Source of the DNA: an uncultured Blautia sp.
Lineage (GTDB): Bacteria; Bacillota; Clostridia; Lachnospirales; Lachnospiraceae
Assembly: GCF_934371575.1 (NCBI RefSeq)
Contig: NZ_CAKRNY010000075.1
Coordinates: 1 to 11,655, forward strand
Length of the DNA: 11,655 nucleotides
Direction of reading: 5' to 3'
The notes below the pieces were generated by a model that was not told the DNA's origin, ran no database searches, and saw only the letters and a program-made list of their open reading frames with translations. The position numbers were made by a program, and so were the translations under genes. Shown here piece after piece: positions 5,484-11,655 of the stretch. Positions within the stretch are counted from its first letter, which is position 1. Every line of letters begins with the position of its first letter.

Positions 5484-7000
5484 TCTTTTACACCTCCAAA
5501 TGCGGCCTGCATGATATTATTTCTCGTTACTTCTTCTGCTGTCAATTCTCCTGAAATACTTCCTTCATGCATAACAAGAATACGATCACTTACCTGCATT
5601 ACTTCAGACATTTCTGAAGAAATCATAATAATACTCATTCCCTGTTCGGTCATTTTTCTCATCAGGGCATAAATTTCACTCTTAGCTCCAATATCAATTC
5701 CTCTAGTAGGCTCATCCATAATCAGAATATTAGGTTTCATCGCAAGCCACTTTGCAATAACTACTTTTTGCTGATTTCCACCACTCAATTCCTTAACTTC
5801 CTGTTCTTCATTACGAAGATTAATTCCTAAATCTGAAATAAATGTTCCCGTAATATTTTTTAAAGCTTTTTTATTCAAAAGAGCACTTTTAAATTGTCCA
5901 ATCTTTGAAATTAACATGTTATCTTTAATACTCATTCCAAGAATCAGACCGAGCCCTTTTCGATCTTCTGGAACCAATCCAATACCTGCCTGAATCGCAT
6001 CCTTTGGACTAGATATTTTAACTTTCCCACCTTCCACGTAAATTTCACCACTTCCAATTGGATCCACACCAAAGATTACTCTTGCAAGTTCTGTTCTTCC
6101 TGCCCCTACAAGACCAAAGAATCCAAGAATTTCTTTTTCATAGAGTTTAAAATTTACCGGTTTTGCCCCTGGAAATACTTCTACGTTTTTCACTTCAAGA
6201 ACAACTTTATTTTTATTTACAAATTCACTTCCGGATTTCTTTTCTATATTTAACTCATGACCAATCATCATGGAAATGATATCTTTTTCCTGAACATCTT
6301 TTGTATTTACTGTGTCAATATACTTTCCATTTCGGAACACTGTGATTCGATCGGAAAGTTCAAAAACTTCTTCCATCCTATGTGAGATGTAAACAATACA
6401 AACACCTTTAGCTTTTAGCTCTTTAATTAATTTAAATAAGGTCTGAGATTCTTTTTCGGATAGACTTGCCGTTGGTTCATCAAACACCACTACTCTTGCA
6501 TTAAATGACAATGCCTTCGCAATCTCTACACACTGTTTCTGCCCACAACTCAACTTTGATACTTCTGTATTCGGGTCTATATCCAGTTTTACTTTTTTCA
6601 GTTCTTCAACAGCATTCTGCAAAAGCTGCTTTTTATCTACTGTCTGTCCTGCACCTAAAGGTTCTCTACCTATGAAAATATTTTCTGCGATATTCATATT
6701 TTCAAGAAGATTAAATTCCTGAAATACCATGCTGAGACCCAATTTCTGTCCTACTAAAGGAGATTTGATCTCTACTTCTTCCAGTTGATTTGAAGATTGA
6801 TTCTGAAGATACATCTTGCCACTATCTCTGGTATATACCCCAGTCATAATCTTCATAAGTGTAGATTTTCCTGCACCATTTTCTCCCATCAATGCATGTA
6901 TTTCACCCTGTCGGAGATCTATCTGTACATTATCCAATGCTTTAATTCCTGCAAAAGCTTTAGATATACCTTCCATTTTTACGATTGTCTGAGACGTCAT
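5480..7000 (-). CDS. Sugar ABC transporter ATPase, two ABC domains (RbsA family)
   Basis: Cytoplasmic ATPase of 506 residues with two fused ABC domains, the layout and length of RbsA/XylG/MglA. Domain 1: P-loop GENGAGKST (39-47), signature LSCGQ (150-154), Walker B VVFDEP (171-176), and a switch His in ISHRMEE near 207. Domain 2: degenerate P-loop GLVGAGRTE (296-304), where Arg replaces Lys as is usual in this family, signature LSGGNQQK (405-412) and Walker B LIMDEP (426-431). As in relatives, domain 1 is probably the main ATPase site. The start at 7000 has AAGGGGTG eight bases upstream. A 71-base gap with a strong stem-loop separates it from the binding-protein gene, while the permease overlaps its 3' end. 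Confidence 0.95.
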   Translation of the reverse strand: MTSQTIVKMEGISKAFAGIKALDNVQIDLRQGEIHALMGENGAGKSTLMKIMTGVYTRDSGKMYLQNQSSNQLEEVEIKSPLVGQKLGLSMVFQEFNLLENMNIAENIFIGREPLGAGQTVDKKQLLQNAVEELKKVKLDIDPNTEVSKLSCGQKQCVEIAKALSFNARVVVFDEPTASLSEKESQTLFKLIKELKAKGVCIVYISHRMEEVFELSDRITVFRNGKYIDTVNTKDVQEKDIISMMIGHELNIEKKSGSEFVNKNKVVLEVKNVEVFPGAKPVNFKLYEKEILGFFGLVGAGRTELARVIFGVDPIGSGEIYVEGGKVKISSPKDAIQAGIGLVPEDRKGLGLILGMSIKDNMLISKIGQFKSALLNKKALKNITGTFISDLGINLRNEEQEVKELSGGNQQKVVIAKWLAMKPNILIMDEPTRGIDIGAKSEIYALMRKMTEQGMSIIMISSEMSEVMQVSDRILVMHEGSISGELTAEEVTRNNIMQAAFGGVKE

Positions 7001-7020
7001 TTGATTTTCACCCCTTTTTC

Positions 7021-7055
7021 TAAGAAACCATCTGCTATATGCAGATGGTTTCTTA
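7021..7055 (-). terminator. Intra-operon stem-loop (leaky terminator or mRNA stabiliser)
   Basis: A perfect 15-bp stem (7021-7035 with 7041-7055; core AAGAAACCATCTGC) and a 5-base loop lie 16 bases past the binding-protein stop, just before the ATPase ribosome binding site. On the minus strand it is followed by AGAAAAAGG rather than a U-run, so it is probably not a full terminator. Stem-loops at this place commonly protect the binding-protein mRNA and let less ATPase and permease be made. Confidence 0.7.
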
Positions 7056-7071
7056 TTTGCATGAGAATATC

Positions 7072-8031
7072 CTATTCCACTTCAACTCCATAACCTTTTT
7101 CGCGATCGATGAAATCCTGGATATTATCTTTGTCCATGTATTCTACCGGAACTTCAATAAATTCTTCTGTTTCTTCTCCCTGATACCATTTAATTGCCTG
7201 TTCTACTGCTGTATATCCCATCTTATATGGATCCTGAGATACTCCAATTGCAACTTTTCCATCACGAATAGCTGACATATTTTCAGCAGTAGCATCTACT
7301 GTTGTAATATATAGATCACTTAACCCTGCTGAAGTTGCCGCACTTAAAATTGCCATTCCTGAGTTTTCATTAACACCTACAAATGCATCAATATCTGGAT
7401 GAGCCTGAAGAATATTTTCTGCTGAAGCAAGTGCCGTATCTCTTGCATGTGCAGTCTGCTGTTCTGCTACAACCTCAATATCCGTATCTTTAATTTTATC
7501 CATAAATCCATCTGTTCTATCTTTTAAGGATGTTACAGTTATACCATCAATAATAGCTATTTTTCCTTTTCCATCTAACTGCTCAATTACTGCATCGGCA
7601 AGCATTTCACCAACCTTCTTATTATCAGAAGCTACAAATGATGTAGAACCTTCACAGTCAACATCCATAGTGAATACACCTACACCTTTTTCAGTTGCTG
7701 CTTTTACTGCATTTACTACACCATCTGAATCATATGGATTCAAAAGAAGAACATCACTTCCTTTAGTAACAAGATTTTCAATCTGTGATACCTGAGTTTC
7801 CAGAGAGCTATCAGCTGCCAGAATATTACAATTTTCAACACCAAGATCTGTACAAGCCTGTTCAATGCCCTTCTGCATTGCTACAAAGAAAGGATGCACA
7901 TTCTGTCCAAATGATACTCCGATTGAAATATCTTTTGCATCTTTATCCGCTGCGAAAACAACTGTTGCACCTGTCATAAGAGATACTACCATAGTTGCTG
8001 CACATAAAATACTAACAAATCTTCTTTTCAT
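7072..8031 (-). CDS. Sugar ABC transporter substrate-binding protein (RbsB-like)
   Basis: Exported binding protein of 319 residues with the periplasmic-binding-protein type I fold (Peripla_BP_4). The signal peptide is MKRR, a hydrophobic core, then an AxA-like end VVFA-AD near residue 27. Mature motifs match RbsB-like proteins: VHPFFVAMQKG (aromatic stack), DNKKVGEML, LKDRTDGF (pocket Arg), VNENSGMAI, TTVDATAENM (pocket Asp) and GVSQDPYKMGY (pocket Gln). These are the usual hydroxyl-binding positions for a cyclic sugar. There is no lipobox: the only early Cys is residue 10 in SILC, too close to the start and lacking a small residue at -1. That is unusual for a Gram-positive binding protein. 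The ATG at 8029-8031 with GGGGGA seven bases upstream is preferred over the TTG at 8046, which would place the ribosome binding site inside the gene. Confidence 0.93.
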   Translation of the reverse strand: MKRRFVSILCAATMVVSLMTGATVVFAADKDAKDISIGVSFGQNVHPFFVAMQKGIEQACTDLGVENCNILAADSSLETQVSQIENLVTKGSDVLLLNPYDSDGVVNAVKAATEKGVGVFTMDVDCEGSTSFVASDNKKVGEMLADAVIEQLDGKGKIAIIDGITVTSLKDRTDGFMDKIKDTDIEVVAEQQTAHARDTALASAENILQAHPDIDAFVGVNENSGMAILSAATSAGLSDLYITTVDATAENMSAIRDGKVAIGVSQDPYKMGYTAVEQAIKWYQGEETEEFIEVPVEYMDKDNIQDFIDREKGYGVEVE

Positions 8032-8100
8032 TTTTAATTCCCCCAATTTATAATAATTCCATAGATTATTTTCTATTTACATGCTATGATAATTATGTAT

Positions 8101-9333
8101 TTACAATTGTGGACCACCTTTGATATGACGAGGTGCCACTGCGATTTTTCCCAGAATCGCATATTGTGATGCATGACCTGCTGCTGGAATATTGCCTGGT
8201 ACGCAATGAATCGTTGAATAAGCAATAGTCGCAAACTTTATTGCTTCTTTGTATTCCGGTGGAATGCCGATTTCAGCAGAGGTTGTTACTTTAATATTAC
8301 CTGGAACTCTTTTTTGAATTTCTTTCATGATCTGTGGATTCTTAACACCACCACCACTTGCATAAAGTTTATCAGTTGATTTGATAATTTCTTCAGGTAC
8401 ATTTTCTTTCATACTTCTCGCAACAGCTTCTCCTGTAAATGCACATGCGGTCGCAAGAAGATCTTCTTTTGCTACAGAGCTAAATTTCTGAATGGTTGCT
8501 TTAATATAATCCTCACTATAATCCTGTGACCATCCAGAACGTGGCACTGGTCTATCCCAGAATGGATGTTGCATAAAATATTCCATTAATTCATCATTAA
8601 CTTTTCCTGAAGCTGCAATTGCTCCATCTTTATCATATTCTAAACCAAACAATACTTTACACATATAATTTGAAATAATATTTCCTGGGCCTGTATCAAA
8701 GCCAAACATCCTTCGTCTATCAGCATTAGCAACATGAAGATTAGCAATTCCACCAATATTTAATGTCATTGTATATCCCGGCTTATCTCTAAAAAGAATA
8801 TAATCCAGATATGGCATTAACGGAGCCGCAGCACCACCGGAAGTATGATCTGCCGGACGAAAATGTGTAACCGTATCAATATCTACCAAATTGGCAATTA
8901 CTGACGTATCTCCCATCTGCGTTCCACATGGATAGTTTCCAGACAACCAACGACCTACCCAATCATCTTTTTCCTCTTTTGTCATCTTTGCAATTGCTGC
9001 ATGATTAGGCTGTTCCTGATAAATTGTCTGAGTATCTAATCCAAGTACTTTTATGTTCCTGGAATCAATATTGTTTTCCTTCATAAACTGAGCTGCTTTT
9101 TCGGCAAATACTGCTCCACATAAATAATTAAGACGATTTAAGCCAACCATATCTACCTTATTGACAAATGCATCCTGAACAATATCAGCAACTTCTTTGG
9201 GCCACTCATAAGATCCTCCACAAATAAAACGCGGTGCTTTTGGGAATCCATCTTCAGCCATTTCCGTTTCAGCCAGGATAACATCGATTCCATCAAACGA
9301 GGAACCGCTGTTCATTCCCATAATTAAATCCAT
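8101..9333 (-). CDS. Divergent AnmK-family sugar kinase
   Basis: Kinase of 410 residues in the family of 1,6-anhydro-N-acetylmuramate kinase (AnmK, ASKHA fold), which hydrolyses the anhydro bond while phosphorylating O6. Family landmarks in order: GMNSGSSFDGID (6-17; usual form G-x-MSGTS-x-DG-x-D), LGLDTQTIYQEQP (98-109; usual GxHGQT), GTQMGDTSVIANL (137-149), HFRPADHTSGGAAAPLMP (157-174; usual FRxxDxAAGGQGAP, with the catalytic Asp kept as Asp162), NIGGIANL (192-199), FDTGPGN (212-218), YASGGGVKNPQIM (324-336) and the C-terminal EAIKFATIAYSTI. The overall match is secure. Changes at HG to DT and GQG to GAA, and a longer chain than typical AnmK (about 370), suggest a different or relaxed substrate. 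The start has AAAGGAGG seven bases upstream. It sits 50 bases after the LacI gene and 69 before the binding protein. Confidence 0.82.
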   Translation of the reverse strand: MDLIMGMNSGSSFDGIDVILAETEMAEDGFPKAPRFICGGSYEWPKEVADIVQDAFVNKVDMVGLNRLNYLCGAVFAEKAAQFMKENNIDSRNIKVLGLDTQTIYQEQPNHAAIAKMTKEEKDDWVGRWLSGNYPCGTQMGDTSVIANLVDIDTVTHFRPADHTSGGAAAPLMPYLDYILFRDKPGYTMTLNIGGIANLHVANADRRRMFGFDTGPGNIISNYMCKVLFGLEYDKDGAIAASGKVNDELMEYFMQHPFWDRPVPRSGWSQDYSEDYIKATIQKFSSVAKEDLLATACAFTGEAVARSMKENVPEEIIKSTDKLYASGGGVKNPQIMKEIQKRVPGNIKVTTSAEIGIPPEYKEAIKFATIAYSTIHCVPGNIPAAGHASQYAILGKIAVAPRHIKGGPQL

Positions 9334-9383
9334 TTTTTTTCCTCCTTTTTTTATGATTTCTTTTATGTGTAATCCTCACGGAA

Positions 9384-10421
9384 TTACTTTCTATACTTTG
9401 GCAATGTACATGATTTACGAATAATAAGTTCTGGGTCTAACTTTTTACATTCATAATCAGTTGTTTCTTCTGGCTCACCAATTAATTCAAATAAACGTCT
9501 TGTAGCTTGTTTTCCTATTTCAGTAATTGGCTGTTCAATTGTTGTAATATCCAAAAGTTCATTGTATTCTTCGTCATCCCACACCAGAAGTGAAATATCC
9601 TGTGGAATTTTCATTTGTCTTTCTTTAAGATCCAATAAAACTCCACTGCAAAGACTATTATTCAAAACATATAATGCAGTAATATCTGGATGTTCTTCCA
9701 AAAATTCATGACATACTTTCCTACTCATTTTATCTGAAAGTTCATCCACACTTGCAATCAATGATTCATCGTATTCAATCCCTGCATCCGCAAAAGCTGC
9801 TTTATATCCTTTAATACGCTCTTGAACCGTAGAAAAGTTTGCTGTTGCAATAATGCCAATTTTTCTATGCCCCATATCCATCAAATATTTTGTTGCTTTA
9901 TAGGATGCATCAAAATTTTCGCTCTGTATTACATCTCTGTTTATTCCTGGAATATTTCTGTCAACAAATACAATCGGTAATTTACTGATATAAAATTCTT
10001 TATATTTTTTATCCATGTTGGCATCAGCTCGATATGCGGACATAAGAATAACTCCATCGACTTTTCTGCTATTTAAATCTTTAAGATGTTTTAATTCTTT
10101 TTCAATATCTTCATGAGTAGTACATATCAAAACATTGTATCCTTTTTTTTGAGCTTCCTTTTCAACTGCATATACCAATGCTGTGGAATATGTGTTTCTG
10201 ATACTTCCGACTATAACTGCTATCGTTTTTGTAGTCTGAGATCTCAAACCCCTTGCTATAAGATTTGGCTGATAATCCAATTGTCTTACAGCATCCCAAA
10301 CTCTTTCTCTAGACTTTTCAGATACACTTCCATAATTTCCTACAACGCGTCCTGCGGTTGCTCTGGAAACACCTGCTAATCTTGCTACATCATCAATAGT
10401 AATAGTTCTATCATCACCCAT
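9384..10421 (-). CDS. LacI-family transcriptional regulator
   Basis: Regulator of 345 residues. A LacI helix-turn-helix occupies residues about 7-30 (TIDDVARLAGVSRATAGRVV), then the minor-groove hinge helix YQPNLIARGLRS (50-61) and a sugar-binding-protein-like core from residue 66 (KTIAVIVGSIRNTY). It ends with the usual WDDEEYNELLDITTIEQP and IGKQATRRLFELI segments. Typical hinge and core imply a dimer binding a CG-centred palindrome, and two such palindromes lie just upstream. The ATG at 10419-10421 is chosen because GGGGG is six bases upstream. The frame runs on to a TTG at 10454, but that would put operator O-A inside the coding sequence. As first gene of the sugar operon it is probably autoregulated and senses the imported sugar or its phosphate. 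Confidence 0.93.
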   Translation of the reverse strand: MGDDRTITIDDVARLAGVSRATAGRVVGNYGSVSEKSRERVWDAVRQLDYQPNLIARGLRSQTTKTIAVIVGSIRNTYSTALVYAVEKEAQKKGYNVLICTTHEDIEKELKHLKDLNSRKVDGVILMSAYRADANMDKKYKEFYISKLPIVFVDRNIPGINRDVIQSENFDASYKATKYLMDMGHRKIGIIATANFSTVQERIKGYKAAFADAGIEYDESLIASVDELSDKMSRKVCHEFLEEHPDITALYVLNNSLCSGVLLDLKERQMKIPQDISLLVWDDEEYNELLDITTIEQPITEIGKQATRRLFELIGEPEETTDYECKKLDPELIIRKSCTLPKYRK

Positions 10422-10437
10422 ATTATTCCCCCAGTTA

Positions 10438-10455
10438 TTTGAGAACGTTCTCAAA
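10438..10455. promoter_or_regulatory. LacI-family/cre operator O-A
   Basis: A perfect 18-bp palindrome with core TGAGAACGTTCTCA and matching TT/AA flanks, 16 bases before the regulator ATG and close to its ribosome binding site. The CG centre is typical for LacI/GalR regulators. The core also fits the CcpA cre consensus TGWNANCGNTNWCA, so CcpA binding is possible. Confidence 0.85.
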
Positions 10456-10495
10456 TGTCTTTAAAAATAAAAGCCAAGTCGTTCTTATCTGATAA

Positions 10496-10511
10496 TTGAG
10501 AACGTTCTCAA
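10496..10511. promoter_or_regulatory. LacI-family/cre operator O-B
   Basis: A perfect 16-bp palindrome with the same 14-base core as O-A. Its centre is 57 bp from that of O-A and it sits at about +5 to +20 of the predicted transcript, where binding should block initiation. A weak half-site (CGTTCTTA, 10480-10487) lies between the two copies. Confidence 0.85.
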
Positions 10512-10522
10512 CTGATGGCTTT

Positions 10523-10551
10523 ATCATATATTTCTTGTGTATTTTTGTCAA
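10523..10551 (-). promoter_or_regulatory. Promoter of the LacI/AnmK/ABC operon
   Basis: A consensus TTGACA -35 box (10546-10551), 17-bp spacer and TATGAT -10 box (10523-10528) on the minus strand, with very AT-rich DNA upstream that may act as an UP element. The start should be near 10516, just before operator O-B. No other good promoter was found before the later genes, so all five genes are probably one transcription unit ending at 4474. Confidence 0.85.
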
Positions 10552-10699
10552 TAGTTTTTTATTATATTTTTGATGTTTGTATATTATATATAATTTTTCA
10601 TTGAAAATTTCTGTTATATTTTTTTAACCAAATTATTCTAAGTCTCACCCATTCTATTCAATAGTGAAAATCAACTCCGCTGAAATCTTTATTGGCATT

Positions 10700-10826
10700 C
10701 ACTCCTTTCCATGCCCTGTATTACTGCAACGCACCGGATTTGACTATATGGTTCACTGATGATTACCATAATCGGACTTCCACCGACTGGTGCGCCCCAA
10801 CTTTGCTAGGCACGCGCCTATTACAC
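10700..10826 (-). other. GC-richer structured segment, possible group II intron remnant
   Basis: Read on the minus strand, this segment contains GGGGCGCACC, then TCGG-TGGAAGT-CCGA (a 4-bp stem with a 7-base loop), CCATATAGTC and CCGGTGCG. The style (GUGCG-like pieces, GGUGGAAGUCC) resembles domain I of bacterial group II introns, but no maturase gene and no domain V were seen. The identification is a guess from style. Compositional contrast with the flanking AT-rich DNA is the firm observation. Confidence 0.25.
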
Positions 10827-10827
10827 T

Positions 10828-10859
10828 GAAAAGACACCAACCGCAGTCAGTGTCTTTTC
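10828..10859 (-). terminator. Hairpin after the AEC remnant, possible terminator
   Basis: A perfect 10-bp stem, GAAAAGACAC/GTGTCTTTTC, with a 12-base loop lies 27 bases past the stop of the AEC fragment. The arms themselves give a TTTT run at the 3' side in either direction. There is no longer U-tail, so termination strength is uncertain. Confidence 0.5.
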
Positions 10860-10886
10860 TGTCATTTCTTCAATCTTTCTATTCTC

Positions 10887-11105
10887 TCACACAAATATCT
10901 CATACATTCCCACCATCACCGGCATGGTCACAATTGACAGCAGTGCCGTAAGTACATACAATGGGCTCGCATATGTAGCATTTTTATCATATAGTTGCGC
11001 TATGGATGTCACAGTCGCACAGTCAGGCGTTATAGATGCAATATACACAGTCAGGAGAATCTGTTTGGAATCATTTAGTCCCGCAAATGTATAAATTAAT
11101 TTCAT
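10887..11105 (-). pseudogene. AEC-family permease, C-terminal remnant
   Basis: A 72-codon frame matching only the C-terminal end of auxin efflux carrier (AEC) family transporters, which are normally about 300 residues with ten helices. The match covers two hydrophobic stretches: LLTVYIASITPDCATVTSIA, then the loop AQLYDKNATYASPLYV, then LTALLSIVTMPVMVGMYE. The AQLY-x-K-x-x-x-YAS and LLSIVTMP wording is typical of the family. The N-terminal three quarters is absent and no good ribosome binding site precedes the ATG at 11105, which lies five bases after the XRE gene stop. It is read as a deletion remnant joined to the XRE gene. A small translated membrane peptide coupled to that gene cannot be excluded. 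Confidence 0.65.
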
Positions 11106-11110
11106 TAAAG

Positions 11111-11569
11111 TTATCGTGATACACTAAAATGAATCTTCTTTGAATTCTTCCATATATCTAAAAACTTTATTATCATACCTTGTTTTTTATACCAGCCAAT
11201 TCCAATCATTACAAGTCCAATAATTATCACTACAGTTCGGCGTATGGAATCGGGTGAAAGCAGGCAAGATACAATAATTCCAGTACCTGCACCCGTAAAA
11301 AAATCAATGATTGATTTTTCTTTTTTTATTTTTCCCAATACTCTTTCTTTATCTATTGTCTTTACCATCTTTGAATCCTCTTTTATCAACGCATCAAGAA
11401 AGATTTCAAACTGATTGCTTATATCTATCAGCATTTGTAAATCTGGATAACTTTTTTGATTCTCCCAGTTCGAAACTGTCTGTCGTGTCACATGAAATAA
11501 CGACCCAAATTGCTCTTGCGTTAATTGCCGTTCTTTTCGAATTGTCGATATTTGATTTCCAATATTCAT
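11111..11569 (-). CDS. XRE-family regulator with C-terminal membrane hairpin
   Basis: A 152-residue protein with an N-terminal Cro/CI helix-turn-helix (residues about 4-60; RKERQLTQEQFGSLFHVTRQ then TVSNWENQKSYPDLQMLIDI). A charged linker (65-88) and two predicted membrane segments follow (about 88-105 and 112-127), with a basic tail. Regulators of this kind, common in Firmicutes, are tethered to the membrane and often sense cell-envelope or antimicrobial stress, sometimes beside a transporter. The start has GAGGAGG eight bases upstream. Its only neighbour here is the AEC remnant five bases downstream; a true partner may have been lost or lie beyond the window. The last 25 residues could include sequence fused in by the deletion that truncated the permease, since the gene stops exactly at that junction. 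Confidence 0.85.
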   Translation of the reverse strand: MNIGNQISTIRKERQLTQEQFGSLFHVTRQTVSNWENQKSYPDLQMLIDISNQFEIFLDALIKEDSKMVKTIDKERVLGKIKKEKSIIDFFTGAGTGIIVSCLLSPDSIRRTVVIIIGLVMIGIGWYKKQGMIIKFLDIWKNSKKIHFSVSR

Positions 11570-11592
11570 AATAATTTCCTCCTCGCATCCAT

Positions 11593-11622
11593 ATCATATA
11601 TGACAATTGTATATTAAGTAAA
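11593..11622 (-). promoter_or_regulatory. Possible promoter of the XRE gene
   Basis: TATGAT (11593-11598) with TTTACT (11617-11622) at an 18-bp spacing on the minus strand. The spacer holds the palindrome ACAATTGT, which could be an autoregulatory operator. The start would be near 11586, leaving a very short leader that barely precedes the ribosome binding site, so another start is possible. Confidence 0.35.
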
Positions 11623-11655
11623 GCAATTATCTGTTTACAGTGCGTGTATTATAAT

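Larger units (their letters stand above)
10422..10886. other. Intergenic region with promoter, operators and decayed DNA
   Basis: About 465 bases without an intact gene. Bases 10438-10551 hold the operon operators and promoter. Bases 10552-10640 are nearly all A and T. Bases about 10700-10826 are richer in G and C, with several short complementary segments. Bases 10828-10859 form a hairpin. A small minus-strand frame (MPIKISAELIFTIE, 14 codons) follows a GGAGTG at about 10700, but the motif is itself inside a GGCAT/ATGCC inverted repeat and the frame is not called as a gene. Confidence 0.6.

Noticed and set aside
8002..8004. Early Cys of the binding protein as a lipidation site
   Set aside because: Cys10 in SILC is too close to the start, and the -1 residue is Leu instead of a small residue.
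8053..8096. Imperfect inverted repeat before the binding-protein gene (ATAATTCCATAG and CTATGATAATTAT)
   Set aside because: Almost all A-T pairs with a 19-base loop and no U-tail; likely chance in AT-rich DNA.
11650..11655. TATAAT on the plus strand as a divergent promoter
   Set aside because: No good -35 box at the right spacing and no downstream sequence to judge.
1..11655. CRISPR arrays, tRNA or rRNA genes, intact transposases, phage genes
   Set aside because: No regularly spaced repeats, cloverleaf-like segments or transposase/integrase motifs were seen in either strand.

Overview
The window looks like a chromosomal segment of a low-GC Gram-positive anaerobe of the Clostridia, most likely Lachnospiraceae. 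This is inferred from AT-rich intergenic DNA, strong AGGAGG-type ribosome binding sites, sigma-A-like promoters, and gene types common in gut Clostridia (RbsABC-type sugar importer, LacI and FadR-type regulators, membrane-tethered XRE protein). The species cannot be fixed from the sequence. Every supported gene is on the minus strand, so transcription runs from high to low coordinates.

Layout in order of transcription. (1) 11655-10887: a short XRE-type regulator with a two-helix membrane tail, followed directly by the C-terminal remnant of an auxin-efflux-carrier (AEC) permease. (2) 10886-10552: a non-coding stretch with a hairpin, a GC-richer structured segment that might be a group II intron remnant, and AT-rich DNA. 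(3) 10551-4474: a complete sugar-type operon with a consensus promoter, two near-identical perfect palindromic operators, a LacI-family regulator, a divergent AnmK-family kinase, a substrate-binding protein, a 15-bp stem-loop, a double-domain ATPase, a permease and a strong terminator. (4) 4351-2943: a metallo-beta-lactamase-fold protein translationally coupled to a glyoxalase-I-like protein, with its own promoter and a likely terminator, flanked by a degenerate 22-bp direct repeat. (5) about 2927-2661: decayed coding sequence, probably the tail of a DUF4143-type AAA ATPase. (6) 2510 to the left edge: a FadR-type GntR regulator, an LDH2-family 2-hydroxyacid dehydrogenase and the N-terminal part of a malic enzyme.

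How the genes work together. In the sugar operon, the binding protein, ATPase and permease should import a small carbohydrate, and the AnmK-like enzyme should phosphorylate it. AnmK opens the 1,6-anhydro bond of anhydroMurNAc while phosphorylating it, so an anhydro-sugar is the natural first guess. Several AnmK motifs are altered here and no MurQ etherase is present, so the substrate is open. The LacI protein probably represses the whole operon through the two palindromes, which also fit the CcpA cre consensus. In the dehydrogenase/malic enzyme operon, a TGGTnnnACCA operator lies between the -35 and -10 boxes, and two variants follow downstream at 22- and 33-bp spacing. This is what repression by the adjacent FadR-type regulator, relieved by a hydroxy- or keto-acid, would look like.

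No tRNA, rRNA, CRISPR array, intact transposase or phage gene was seen. The most unusual parts are the divergent AnmK/RbsABC locus, the phased triple operator, and the decayed, repeat-bearing DNA around the small metal-enzyme operon and upstream of the LacI operon.
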